Shown here one piece after another: positions 36,222-46,884 of a stretch of 64,000 bases of DNA. The stretch is from Caprella mutica (lineage: Eukaryota > Arthropoda > Malacostraca > Amphipoda > Caprellidae). The translations under genes were made by a program, and so were the position numbers. Where the stretch lies: positions 62,001-126,000 of the forward strand of contig CANNZV010001154.1 of NCBI GenBank assembly GCA_947561585.1, in the 5' to 3' direction. Under the pieces are notes generated by a model, which ran no database searches, was not told the origin of the DNA, and saw nothing but the letters and a program-made list of their open reading frames with translations. Numbering within the stretch: position 1 is the stretch's first letter; each line of letters opens with the position of its first letter.

Positions 36222-36690
36222 TTTGAATTCTACCATGCTTATCATTTTTAACGCTACTTACAGTTTTAGAAGCAATGCCTAGGTAGCTACTTTTAATTTT
36301 TCCAATTAAATGTTCGATGACAGCCTGTATGGAACTTGCGGTTTCGGTACCTCCAATAGGGTAAATTTTCACTGCCTTTGGGTTATGTTCTTCTACTGCG
36401 AGGTATTAGATTTTTTGTTAATTTGTCGCTCGTAGGCGTCATTTACTATCACCTCTTCATTTTCCTCTTCCATTCGTGAGTGCAGCCACCGGTGCTTGTG
36501 TCCCTTTTCGTCACATTCCTTGGTAAGTGACTGCATTCACAGAGTAGCTTTTCTGCATCATGAGCATTGTCACTGCTCATGGATCCTTTATAACTGCCTT
36601 CTTGACTCCCTTGTACTTAAACTCTTTCTGACGTCATACATACATACTTTGGTTGCGAAGTTTACGTCAATGTCCTAACTAATTAATTTA
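36222..36690 (+). repeat. Dispersed repeat family A, longest copy
   Basis: Begins ATGCTTATCATTTTTAACGC and ends GAAGTTTACGTCAATGTC. It carries all family blocks plus about 110 bp of extra sequence after the first block (about 36275-36380), including a second GGGTTATGTTCTTCTACTGC block, so it may be a composite. It lies downstream of the kelch gene. Confidence 0.55.
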
Positions 36691-37482
36691 GTTTATAGGT
36701 CTATAATTTTATTTCTTTACTGTTATATCACTAACTATTCTTTTCATCGTTCTGAAGCTGACGATAAACCAATTCATTACTTCTTCTATCACAAACACAA
36801 ACTATATGATCATCCTTTCTCATTAATTATAGCATACAAATGAGCAGAGCTTACATTGGACCAAATTGTTGTACGTGCGGTCAAATCTACTCAAGGATTA
36901 GCATAACTTGCAGCTTTTCTTTTAGAATCTTTGTATCTAATTGCAAAAAAATATCTGAAAGTTCCGTACCGTCGGATTTAATTCAAACTGAAGTATTTTT
37001 ACTGAGGTGGATTTTCAATGTTTAGTCAACTAGTTACCAAATACTGACTATCAACGTTATATACAAGTTGTAAATTAACTAAATATCATGTACATACGGA
37101 CGAGTGTTAGTTAGCTCCAGTGGGAGAGATTCTATTTTCAGTAGCCGTTAGTTAGATTTAAAGAACACTGCCAAATTACTCTTAAAATTAACTCTCTCAG
37201 AGGGATAATCACAATTCCTTGAGCATCCAAAAATGTATCCAGTTATATCAATGAACTAATACGATGTTCTGTGTTTAAGGTTTCCTACATTAGTATTCAA
37301 TGCGTTTTGATTAGTATTTAGAATTAGAATTCTCCGTCCCAATAAACAATTGACTGCTGATTCAGTGGCCGAAAATTCGAAATCTCGGATAATTTCGCAA
37401 AAAAGATAGTGTGAAAGTCAATTCATTACGGTTTGATTTCGAACGTTGATAACTAAATCTTAACAAAAACTTCAGATAGAAA
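36691..37482. other. Intergenic, nothing recognised
   Basis: AT-rich sequence without a supported feature. Confidence 0.4.
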
Positions 37483-37490
37483 CTGATAAG

Positions 37491-37651
37491 TAGGGTTATG
37501 ACAATAGTTATGCTCACAAAATCATAGATCCCGAGATGATTAAACAGTGTTGAATCGCTCTAAATTAGTGGTATACAGTATTCGATACCATTTCATTTCG
37601 TCTATGATATTCTTAAGATCTATGATTTAACGGCATATTGTCACAACCCTA
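37491..37651. mobile_element. 161-bp hAT-like miniature element with 8-bp target duplication
   Basis: Inverted ends TAGGGTTATGACAAT and ATTGTCACAACCCTA; AAAATCATAGATC pairs with GATCTATGATTT inside. CTGATAAG lies immediately outside both ends (37483-37490 and 37652-37659), an exact 8-bp target duplication as made by hAT transposases. No coding capacity. An older copy in the opposite orientation is at 32467-32645. Confidence 0.85.
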
Positions 37652-37659
37652 CTGATAAG

Positions 37660-39824
37660 TTTCAATACAAGTTAATAGTGATTTTGTTAATGAACAAGAT
37701 TCTTGTCTATTGCAGACTCCAAAGTTGTCTTAAATTCGTGTACCTTTCTAATTTACTGACGGTTTTCTCAAGTAACTTACACTGTGTTTCCAAAGACAAT
37801 GATAATTACTTATAAGTCTTTATATTAAAGAATTGGCTATTTGTTTTGATATTGCACTCATCCATGTACCAAATTCGTCGTAAAAGCACCCCCTTTATAA
37901 TATGTCAAAATTTAGTGCATTCATTTCTTAGCTGTACAAGTTTTTACCTACTGATTTGAGAAGTGAAAATCATTTGATTTGTACCTTTTTATGAAAACTG
38001 CATTTGTATAAATTATAAAATACAATGTTTGATAAAGAACGACATGTTTCTCTGTACCTTTCATGATCCAACTGAAATTTTTTAAATTAAAATGATCGAT
38101 GATTCAATAATCTAAAACTAAATAGTTTCTAACTAAAAACTAAGGACATTCAAAAAACTGAAAAATATCATTTTCTAAGAAAATCGTCCACTTTATTAAA
38201 TGGCGTCAAATCAATGAAAATTATCCAACCTGAATGCTTTTATTTTCACAGTAGTGTAATAATAAAAATCTCATCGTAATGTTAACCCAAGATGATATCA
38301 ATATTTTGATAATATTATGATATATGAAAGTAGAGGCGGGCGTTCCGTAAAGTGTTTGTAAACCGTTATGCCCGAATCAGTTAGGACCGACAAATGGCCA
38401 CGTAAGTTCGTATTCGGACCTACGTCAAAAAAGATTTTGACTTATGCATTTCGGAACGTCTCTATTTTAATCCGAACCTTCGTATTTTCAGAAAAAGTTT
38501 TAAAAAAAGGAAGAGGACTGAAATTGTTGCGATGCACGCAGCACCTCTGATATTTATCTCTGTTGACGTTTTCAGACATATTTAGGTTTGCTAATTTACC
38601 TCCTTTGAAGCTAAAGCTACATAGCTCTTAATCCTCTTATCCTCGTGCAGTTAGCCTCAAATTCAATCAATCTAACACCTAGCCTTTAATGTAGACTTAT
38701 CAGCTTCTTTTTAATCAAAGATGAGGAAATTAAGATATACGGTACATTAACTGGTGATGTACGTTTCAAACTGGAACTGAACTTGTTCAAATGATTAGAA
38801 TGATTAGGTACTATCATACTTTTTCACAAGTTAATTGTTTAAAATTGTATTAATTATCTGTTTTAATATCTTGTTTAATGAATATTGTAGATACCTTAAA
38901 TATATTTTTCTAAAGCTTTAAATTTAGATTAGGAATGAGTAAAATATTCGCGGACTAAGTTCACAAAATGTTCGCTTGATTTCGCTATTCGAGAGCTCTG
39001 AACCTAATCTGGCGAAAATTCGGGTTCGGAATCCAAAAAAAGGTTCGCGTGCACAATTTTGTACGAAAGATTTTCATACAAAGTTTGAAACGTCGTCCAA
39101 ACACTGAAAATAAATTTCAAATTCATGTACGAAATCATTTTTTGGTTATCATTTTAACATAAAGAAAATTAAACTAGAAAATACTGTTATACATCAAAAC
39201 TCATATTAGAGATAATATTTTCAATTCAGCCTTATTATGAAGCATTTCTGGTATATTTAATTTTCTTGGTAGTCTCTTTAATGATTTAATTGAGTTCTAC
39301 TAAATATCATTCATAGAAAATTTCATAAATTCACAGAAAATTATGACATTTTAAGGGATAACTAAACTGAACTGAACCAAACTTTCTATATTAATTTTTT
39401 TTCTTCATGCATTCACAATTTATTACAGTGATAGAACTATAAGGGCCGATTTCTTTGACATCGACCCTTAAACTTATTTCTTTTTAAATAACTTAATATT
39501 TATGAATGAAATATTCATTTACTAATATTTATTTTTAACGTAACATAGACACGACTAATTTTCAAATGTTTTTTTAAACATGACTAAAGGTATCATCTCA
39601 GTGACTCAAAGTGACAGTACTCGGGAAGTGGGGATTAACGTACGTCATGTTTGGTCTCTCTGAATCAGGATTTATTTTCTAATATGTTAACATCCACTTT
39701 ACTAGTACTATAAGTGTCTAGAAATTGATTGGTTATCCTGAACATGGTGAATATATAATTGTTACGTAACAAGTTGGAATAAATTTCAAATAAATATATA
39801 GTTGATATATTCAAGAAATAACGT
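37660..39824. other. Intergenic, nothing recognised
   Basis: Two kilobases of AT-rich sequence with no gene, element ends or tandem repeats that I could support. Confidence 0.4.
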
Positions 39825-41033
39825 ATCTTTCTCATTTGACAACCCCCACCAAATTAAATTTTAAATTAATATTTTCTTGTGTACTTTTGACCATAGAATC
39901 CGAAAATCATAACCGTTTTTTGTTGAAACTAATAATTTTTCGAGATATGAGGATTTAAAGTTATTTATTCCCAATGTATTACTGAAGGATTGAGAATTTT
40001 GAAAAAAAAAACGTGTATTCACGCTTTTTGGACATTTTTGGTTAGAGATAGCCTTAATATAGTTTGTTGTATCCGTAAGTTTGTTGTACTCAGGATACAG
40101 TAGCATAGGGTATGGTAATCAGCTGATAGAATCTATAGTTTGACGTGACCACCGGGTGACTGGAAATGGCGACTCTGACCAACACTTTGAAACACGGAAA
40201 AACCTACTTAAACTTAGTCACTTCCAAATTTATTTTTTTCTTATCAATTACTAATAAGGCATTGGTTAAATAGTATTTCCATTATTTTTTCTCTTATTTG
40301 TTATTCATAGGAACTACAATTTAGCAGTTAACTAGCACTAGTTTAGGCTCCTAGGTAGCATATGTTCAAGACCTTATTTTTTATAGATAAGTTAAAGAAA
40401 TGAACAATAAAAACACACCTGAATTATATCTATATATTCAACTTTGAGGTTCAATCGCCATTTTCACTTTTATTTTACACAATACCATTATAAAATGACT
40501 TTAAACTACTCGATATTAACATGCAAATACGAGGAATTATGTGCCGCTCGGTCACAAACAAGATATGTGTTGTTTTGGTGACGTCACTATACTCTTTTGG
40601 ATCCTGTACCCTGGTTGTACTGCACACTATGATTGATTAATGGCCTGGCAGGGGGTATGGGGGGCGGCACGCCCCCATTACACATATATCAGTATTGAAG
40701 TATTAAATGTTAAATATCACGGAACCTGGAAATATTCGATACATGAATACAATCATGAAATGTGCGGTACAACAAACTATCAGATACAGCAAACTACATT
40801 ACAGTTTTATGTAAAAATCTATATAATGTTTGAGTAATTTCAATGAAAACACGAAGTTTTTCAAAGTTCTCAATCCTTCAGTAATGCATAGGGAATAAAT
40901 AAATTTAAACTCAAATCTCAAAAAGTACTAGTTTCTACAAAAACAGTTATGATTTTCGGATTCTATGGACAAAAAAAAACATAAACAAATTGATTTAAAT
41001 TAAATTTGGTGGGGGTCGTCAAATGGGAAAGAT
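39825..41033. mobile_element. 1.2-kb fold-back element with ~200-bp inverted arms
   Basis: The left arm (about 39825-40050) and right arm (about 40830-41033) are inverted copies: for example ATAGAATCCGAAAATCATAA against TTATGATTTTCGGATTCTAT, and TATTACTGAAGGATTGAGAA against TTCTCAATCCTTCAGTAATG. The outer ends are ATCTTTCTCATTTGAC and GTCAAATGGGAAAGAT. The centre contains CCTGGCAGGGGG and a GC-rich hairpin like those at 19676-19975. No transposase frame. Confidence 0.75.
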
Positions 41034-41079
41034 CCGAAATTGCAAAAAAAACGCAATCATAAAATTATGAAGATGTTAA

Positions 41080-41779
41080 GGGCCAGTTGCGAAATACGAC
41101 TCCCTCCAATGGATAATAAGGGTTTTTGTGTGTTTTTAATGATAGCTGTCATGAAATACGACACCTTCCAAATATGAAAATTATATTCGACTCCTCAATC
41201 TTAAAATGTGATATTTTGGTGATTGAAAAAGAGATGGCTGTCACGAAACACGGCTACTAATGTTAAACGAAAAGTAAGACCATCCTAACCTACCTTCATT
41301 TGATAAGCAATAAGCCTTTCTATATTTATACCATTCAATTTAAGTTCAATTTATTAAACTTTATATTACAATGAAATATCCTTTATTAAACTTTAAATTA
41401 CAATGAAATATCCTTTATTAAACTTTAAATTACAATGAAATATCCTTTATTAAACTTTATAATACAATTAAATATTCTTCATCAAATGTTTAAAGCAATC
41501 ACATAAATAGGTTGGTATAGTTTGTCGTAACTATGATACAAAAATTTGCTATCATATTCATTCAAATTACTATTGAATTCAAATGATTTCATTACTAATA
41601 CTTGAATGTAAATTAAGAGGAGTCGGATTGTTTTAACATCGTCTCTATATAGCTGTCATGAAAAGAGACTCCCTTGAATTTTTCCCCATAGGAATACTGA
41701 AGAGATACGATTTAATTACCATGATAGGAGTCGGATCTAATTTTTGTATTTCAAAGGAGTTGTATTTCGCAACTGGGCC
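41080..41779. mobile_element. 700-bp hAT-like non-autonomous element with perfect 8-bp target duplication
   Basis: Ends GGGCCAGTTGCGAAATAC and GTATTTCGCAACTGGGCC are inverted, with two mismatches over 24 bp. GATGTTAA flanks both sides exactly (41072-41079 and 41780-41787). The phrase GCTGTCATGAAA-ACGAC recurs internally in diverged form. A 32-bp tandem array sits in the middle. No transposase frame. Confidence 0.88.
41338..41470. repeat. 32-bp tandem repeat inside the hAT-like element
   Basis: Four copies of TTTATTAAACTTTAAATTAC followed by AATGAAATATCC; the first two and a half are nearly identical and the last has drifted. Confidence 0.9.
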
Positions 41780-42066
41780 GATGTTAATACTTCACCAATG
41801 CATTGGTAAGAAAAACTTCCCATCTTCAAACAAATAAGTGATGAAAATTATACATCAGAGGATAATTAAACCATTCAAACTAGAACGGGCACTCGTAGAA
41901 CAGGTTCGTTCTTCGGCACTACATTTTTTATGTTCAATATTGAACCTTTACGTGACTTTTTGTTTATACTTTTCGAGTTATGCAAAACAAGATTACAAAT
42001 TATTGAAATAAAAATATATTGCCGATAAAAACATAGCATTCCGCAATTTTCCGTAGCATCCTGCAA

Positions 42067-42150
42067 AATTACAAAATTAAACGAAACTTACTTGTTAGTT
42101 GAAGTTTGATTATCCACCATCTGCGCATTCGTAGGGAAAATCGAGAAGCG
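42067..42150 (-). repeat. DIRS 3' inverted terminal repeat with outer extension
   Basis: From 42109 it reads ATTATCCACCAT, CTGCGCATTCGTAGGGAAAA, then CGAGAAGCGAAGGCTTGAGT and AGAAGTAGTCAGT (to about 42175 with less certainty), matching the inverse of 47925-48000. The outer 42 bases (42067-42108) have no partner at the other terminus, but their inverse is in the ICR. Confidence 0.88.
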
Positions 42151-42234
42151 AAGGCTTGAGTTAGAAGTAGTCAGTTTTCAAAGCGACAGGTCAATGCTGC
42201 ATTTGTAAATTATTTAGGGATGGGAGGGACTGGG

Positions 42235-42356
42235 CGATTTTCCCTACGAATGCGCAGATGGTGGATAATTTCAATCAAACTTCAACTAACAAGTAAGTTT
42301 CGTTTAATTTTGTAATTATCCACCATACTGCGCCAGATTCGTTAGGGAAAACCGAG
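42235..42356 (-). repeat. DIRS internal complementary region
   Basis: Bases 42235-42314 are the inverse complement of the left terminus including its outer extension. Bases 42315-42356 are the inverse complement of a 42-base piece of the right terminus (47959-48000) with one mismatch. The ICR therefore spells the two ends joined head to tail, as expected if it templates the junction of a circular intermediate. Confidence 0.9.
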
Positions 42357-42366
42357 ATTTTAGAGC

Positions 42367-43603
42367 TTAGCATTGACCATTGAGAATTCTCTGTCCAAAC
42401 TCCAATCCTTGTGCAATCGGCTTATGTTAGAATTTTGCAAACGTGGTAGCATTGCTCCAACCCACTGTTTTCAAAATATCCTCCACATTCATATTATTCT
42501 GCACAGCTGATGACGTAGACGCCGATCTCGTACTATGAGCATTGAAAATTCCAACGTCGATCCCTGCTTCATACATAACTTTTTTGATCCATCTGCTAAT
42601 TGTTTCAGTTGAGACTGCTTTAAATGGCTTGCAATAACTGATAATTAGTTGATTTTCAAATTGACGAAGATCGTTCGTCCGTAGTAGATATTCTCTTAGT
42701 ATATGAACAATACACAAACTTTTATCTTCAAAACTAGGAAGTGTAACAATTGGAGAGGGTCTCCTCGCAGAAGAGTTTTTTTTATTTCTCCGTGATAATA
42801 AAAATACATTTATCATCCGACAAAATCATGCTATTTAGTTTCAATCTTACTAAAGCTTGGGCACGTTGACCCGAGAGAAGAGCTAAAAGTATAACTAGCT
42901 TGTGCGAAAGTTCCAATACAATGTTAACATCCCAAGTGTATTGATAACGAGGTACACTAGGTCTGTTTTCAAAAACACCTTTCATAAATCTTTTTACAGT
43001 AGGAAATTTTCCAATAGTGACACCATTATCATTCCACAGTATTGTAGCAAGACCTGACCTAGCAGTATTAATACCGCTGTACCCTAATCCTGTTTTATAT
43101 AACATAGTTAGAAATTGTAGGACTTCTTTCTCATTGCTCTGCATGGGATCAATCTCCCGTTCACTACAGAAAGTACACCATTTCTTAAAGTAGCATTCAT
43201 ATTGCTTGAGCGTACTTTCCCTCCGCGAGGCAATGATGATTGAGACAGCGTCCTCTGAAATCCCTTGCTTTTTATAGCATTCCCTGATACTTTGCATGCA
43301 ATCAATCTTAATTTCGCATTCAGTGGGTGCTCCTTGTTGCTGTAAGGTAAATGAAGAATATTTAATGGTAACAAAATGGGTGGCTGTGTTAGCATTCTTA
43401 ATAGTCTTGAGAACCAAGATTGTGTACTTCATAATGGTACAACAACAATTCCTTATTCCTTCTGCCTCTTCTCTAATAATTTTCTCAATACACTTCGAAA
43501 TAACACTAAATGGAGGAAATATACCTATAGAATTCCAAGTTCCTCCAATTTTGTTTGAATGCATCAATGTTGTAGGCATTAGGGTCTGGTTTCCATGAAA
43601 CAT
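42367..43603 (-). pseudogene. DIRS tyrosine recombinase (YR), broken
   Basis: The N-terminal core-binding part reads in one frame (ISEDAVSIIIASRRESTLKQ; LGYSGINTARSGLATILW), followed by the catalytic arginine region LVILLALLSGQRAQALVRLK. A one-base shift near an A8 run (about 42780-42790) moves to a second frame with FNAHSTRSAS, the H-x-x-R box, then VGWSNATTFAKF. The codon after KF, where the recombinase family places its catalytic tyrosine, is TAA (42427-42429). In-frame sequence continues to another TAA at 42367-42369. The first part of this segment (43603 to about 43330) belongs to the methyltransferase-like region and itself changes frame. Confidence 0.85.
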
Positions 43604-43975
43604 ATCGTGAACATTTAGTGTTTAATCTAGATGCAAAAAGATCAACTTCTGGTTCCCCATACTCTTCCACGATATTATCAAAAATAGTGTTTTCCAAAGT
43701 CCATTCTATGTCATCATGGAAAACTCTGCTTTCTTTATCAACTAAAGTATTATCTATACCTGGTAAATGTTCTGCAGATACTATGAAAGCACGAGATACA
43801 GCATAGAGTCAAATATCTTTAACAACTTGGTGACATTTTAATGATTTTGTGCCCCCCATGTTATTTAAATAACAAACTGCTGTCATACTATCAGTACGAA
43901 CACGAACATGTTTTACCGAATCCAATTTAAATAATGCTTTAAGAGCCAACAGAATTGCCAACAGTTCAAACACGT
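43506..43975 (-). pseudogene. DIRS RNase H end and methyltransferase-like segment, broken
   Basis: The end of RNase H (SAEHLPGIDN, about 43750) is followed by EVDLFASRLNTKCSRYVSW, which resembles the D-x-x-A-x-x-x-N-x-K-C-x-R-Y signature of Dam-type methyltransferase-like domains in DIRS elements, and then KPDPNAYNIDAF. A stop (TGA, about 43809) interrupts the RNase H part, and the frame changes near 43540 into the FPPFSVISKCIEKI segment. Domain naming rests on family knowledge. Confidence 0.7.
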
Positions 43976-44939
43976 TTATATGACACCCACGTTCGATGTC
44001 ATTCCATCTTCCTCCGATTTTATGCGAGTTACTAACTGCTCCCCAACCTTCAAGTGAAGCATCCGTGCATATAACTGTATCCCAAGAGGTTCTTTAATAT
44101 CCTTCTCGCTATTCTTAACATTGTCAGTCCACCACATAATTTCTTTCCGGGATTCCTCTGATAAATAAGCAGCACCTTCAAAATTACCGCAACTCTTTTT
44201 TAAGAGATTGTGTTTTATCATTCTCCAAGTATCTATAAAACAAAGGACCATAGGTTACAGCTGGAAAAGTTGAAACTAGCGTACCAATATATGCTGCTAA
44301 TTCACGTATGACTATGTTCCGCCTATTTAGAAGCGATTTACCAAACTCAATCACTTTATTTATTCTTTCAGTGGTTAATTTAATAGTCATGCTTTTAGAA
44401 TCTAAAACAAAACTTACGAATTTGATAGTTTGGCAAGGAAATAGACTAGATATTTTCACATTAATGGTCAATCCTGCATCTGTTAACATGTTAGCTAATG
44501 CATTTACATTATCCTGACATTCATCAAGAGTGTCTCCTTTCAACAACGAATCATCAAGATAATACACAGAACAATAACCATTACTTCGCAAAGAGCTAAA
44601 AATAGGTTTCAATAATTTTGTGAAAATTCTAGGTGCACTCGAAAGCCCATTCGGCATGCATGTGAATTGGAACAATTCAGAATTCCAGTAGAACCTTAGA
44701 TACTTTCTGAACTCACTGTGCACAGACACTGAAAAATATGCATCTTTAAGATCAATTACTGACATAAAATAATTTTGTTGCATGAGAGATAACGCTAAAC
44801 TAAGATTTTCCATCTTAAAATGCTCATACGCAACAAATTCATTCAATTTGGACAAATTCAAAATAATCCGCAAGGACACATCTTTCTTGGGTCTAGTAAA
44901 AATATGAGAAACATATTCATCACTTTCATGGCTTGCCTT
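43976..44939 (-). pseudogene. DIRS reverse transcriptase and start of RNase H, broken
   Basis: One frame carries the reverse transcriptase: IILNLSKLNEFV, FMSVIDLKDAYFSV (first catalytic Asp), FTCMPNGLSSAPRIFTK and CSVYYLDDSLL with the YLDD box. It continues into the RNase H region; near 44090 the frame changes, after which the first RNase H Asp motif (ICTDASLEGWGAV) appears in a neighbouring frame. A stop (TAA) at 44940-44942 separates this from the in-frame upstream part. Confidence 0.87.
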
Positions 44940-45184
44940 TTAAATTATATTTTGTTGCCAAAAAATTTCCAATTGCAAATCAATCTTCTGTTTTTCTTCC
45001 ATAGTAAATTTTATTTCTTTATTGCAATAACATTGAGGAGGTTCAGAATGGAATTCAATGTCTATTCCTTTAATAAAGTTGTGAATAACGACATCAGAAG
45101 TCAAATCTTCCCAAAATTCCATATGATTCCTAATATTCCCAGCTATAAACTCCCTCTCATCATTAAAACTTAAATAATCACATT
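44940..45184 (-). pseudogene. DIRS linker between gag-like region and reverse transcriptase
   Basis: Open in the reverse-transcriptase frame except for the TAA at 44940-44942 (MEFWEDLTSDVVIHNF, then HSEPPQCYCNKEIKF). It precedes the IFTRPKKD segment that leads into the reverse transcriptase. No separate domain recognised. Confidence 0.6.
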
Positions 45185-46310
45185 TTAGTACTTCCGACTC
45201 ACCAGTCGAGATCTTTGTGCCTGGCCCACCTGAGGATGATTCCCTCGGCGACCTCGTTCGAAAAAAGCTCCTCTCCTTTGATAGGGAGCATACCGTCCTC
45301 TCACTTGCCTACCAGCAAATCCTCTCTTGAAAAAAGGGCGATATGGATAACGAGAGTTATTACCACGGTACACTGGAGCATCACTTTTCTTCAACTCCTC
45401 TGAAACTTTCTGTCCTTCAGACACTTCTTTCATCTTTTGAAGAAGATTATCTCCAAAAAGAAGGGAGGCAGAAAATTCTGTTTCCTCATCGCAGATTCCT
45501 TTCATTTTCTGAGGAATTTCGTCCTTGATAATCTCACGGCGACACTTCACCATCTCCATATTTGCTGACCCAAGAACAGCTAGCGAGTCAGACAAGTTCT
45601 TGATTAGACTTGGCACATCCAGTTCGTTTCCTTGTTCATGTCCCATGTGGAGAGAGTCGATCACTTTGGTGATAGGGATTACACTTTTCAGAAATTCCTT
45701 CTGTACACTTTGCAACTTGAAATCCTGTGCACGAGTGCTTCTCTTCAAACCATACCAAACTTGTTTGTTGACTTGAGGACATCCAACAAAACTAACATTC
45801 TTTGGCTTAAGATGCCTAGCCTCTCTGGAATTCACAACTTCTTGACTTGGTTTAGTACTAAGGAAGGTATCCACTAACTTCCCTAGTGTCTTTGATACCT
45901 CAGGACCCTATGCTTCAGTGGTAACAAATTCCTTAGAGATAGACGTAAGCACATCTTCCACGTTTGGTGCTTCTCCCTCTTCACTACCATCTCCAAAATA
46001 TTCATCAGAATAGTCCTCATCCAATTGAACTTCAAGCAAGGGTTTTATTTCACCCGAAATTTTCTCAGCTATCTTTTCACCCATACTTTCAATGGTCTGA
46101 TTCATATTTTGGAAACAATTTTTGAAGATTTCTCCAAGTTTATCAAACTTATCACCTTGTTCTACACCTTCTTTCTTCTTTTCTGCTGGTGCTTTGCTCC
46201 CACTTGCCTTAGAGTTAAGTTTCTCTGTTTTCTTTTCTTGCACTCTCTCGTTTTCTTTTCTCTCTCTCATTAGCCTCAAGAATTCCCGCCAATAAGCTTT
46301 TATCAGCCAT
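45185..46310 (-). pseudogene. DIRS gag-like protein, interrupted
   Basis: Two frames are co-linear and in phase across a single TAG at 45908-45910. The upstream part has a Lys/Glu-rich segment followed by FKNCFQNMNQTIESMGEKIA and an acidic stretch. The downstream part has VDTFLSTKPSQEV and a very basic Arg/Gly/Tyr-rich tail (GRRGNHPQVGQAQRSRLVSR), suited to nucleic-acid binding. The ATG at 46308-46310 starts a plausible N-terminus (MADKSLLAGILEANEREK) in a different frame, so a shift in the A-rich stretch after it is likely. The longer frame starting at 46399 probably includes leader. Confidence 0.72.
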
Positions 46311-46422
46311 ATTGAATTTAAATTATTTAATCTTTTAGTTAAAATTAAAATAAATTGCATTAGCTCAATGTGACAGAACAGATGTATAATAAAAAGCACC
46401 CTATATGATTAGTTACTTTATA

Positions 46423-46448
46423 GGAAATAAGACGAGTCTTGAATTTCC
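46423..46448. other. Leader hairpin 1 (AAGACGAGTCTT core)
   Basis: Outer stem GGAAAT/ATTTCC, inner palindrome AAGACGAGTCTT, two-base bulge GA on the right side. 26 nt. Confidence 0.8.
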
Positions 46449-46521
46449 ATACTCACATATTTAGTAACTTAAGTTACTTCAATAGCTTAAAATTTCAATT
46501 AGCTACATCATAATTATTTGA

Positions 46522-46549
46522 TAGGAATAAGACGAGTCTTGAATTCCTA
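46522..46549. other. Leader hairpin 2 (AAGACGAGTCTT core)
   Basis: Outer stem TAGGAAT/ATTCCTA, inner palindrome AAGACGAGTCTT, bulge GA on the right. 28 nt. Confidence 0.8.
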
Positions 46550-46565
46550 ATAAAATGAACTCTGA

Positions 46566-46591
46566 GGGGACAAGACGAGTCTTAAATCCCC
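46566..46591. other. Leader hairpin 3 (AAGACGAGTCTT core)
   Basis: Outer stem GGGGA/TCCCC, inner palindrome AAGACGAGTCTT, asymmetric internal loop C/AAA. 26 nt. Confidence 0.78.
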
Positions 46592-46613
46592 CTATATATA
46601 AACTGTATCATAA

Positions 46614-46740
46614 CCCAGGACCGAAATTTAATACTAGTAATGAAAATAGTTCGACAATTGGATAAACCCCCAATAGTTTGTGACTATCTGTTACAACAAG
46701 CTAGGTAGCAACGTTATTAAATTTAAACAAACGTCCTGGG
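46614..46740. repeat. Long-range 8-bp pairing in DIRS leader
   Basis: CCCAGGAC (46614-46621) and GTCCTGGG (46733-46740) are exact inverse complements lying between hairpins 3 and 4. They could close a larger stem in leader RNA. Confidence 0.4.
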
Positions 46741-46741
46741 A

Positions 46742-46767
46742 GGAAATGAGACGAGTCTCAAATTTCC
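46742..46767. other. Leader hairpin 4 (GAGACGAGTCTC core)
   Basis: Outer stem GGAAAT/ATTTCC, inner palindrome GAGACGAGTCTC, bulge AA on the right. 26 nt. The inner closing pair is G-C where the other three have A-T. Confidence 0.8.
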
Positions 46768-46884
46768 AATTTGATACTCAGTTCAAAAAAATTTATTATA
46801 ACAATATAAGAAATTCTCCGCAAAATTTCATTAATTATTCATTAGCTTAGTATGAGATATGTACTCAACTAGCTTGCATTCCAA

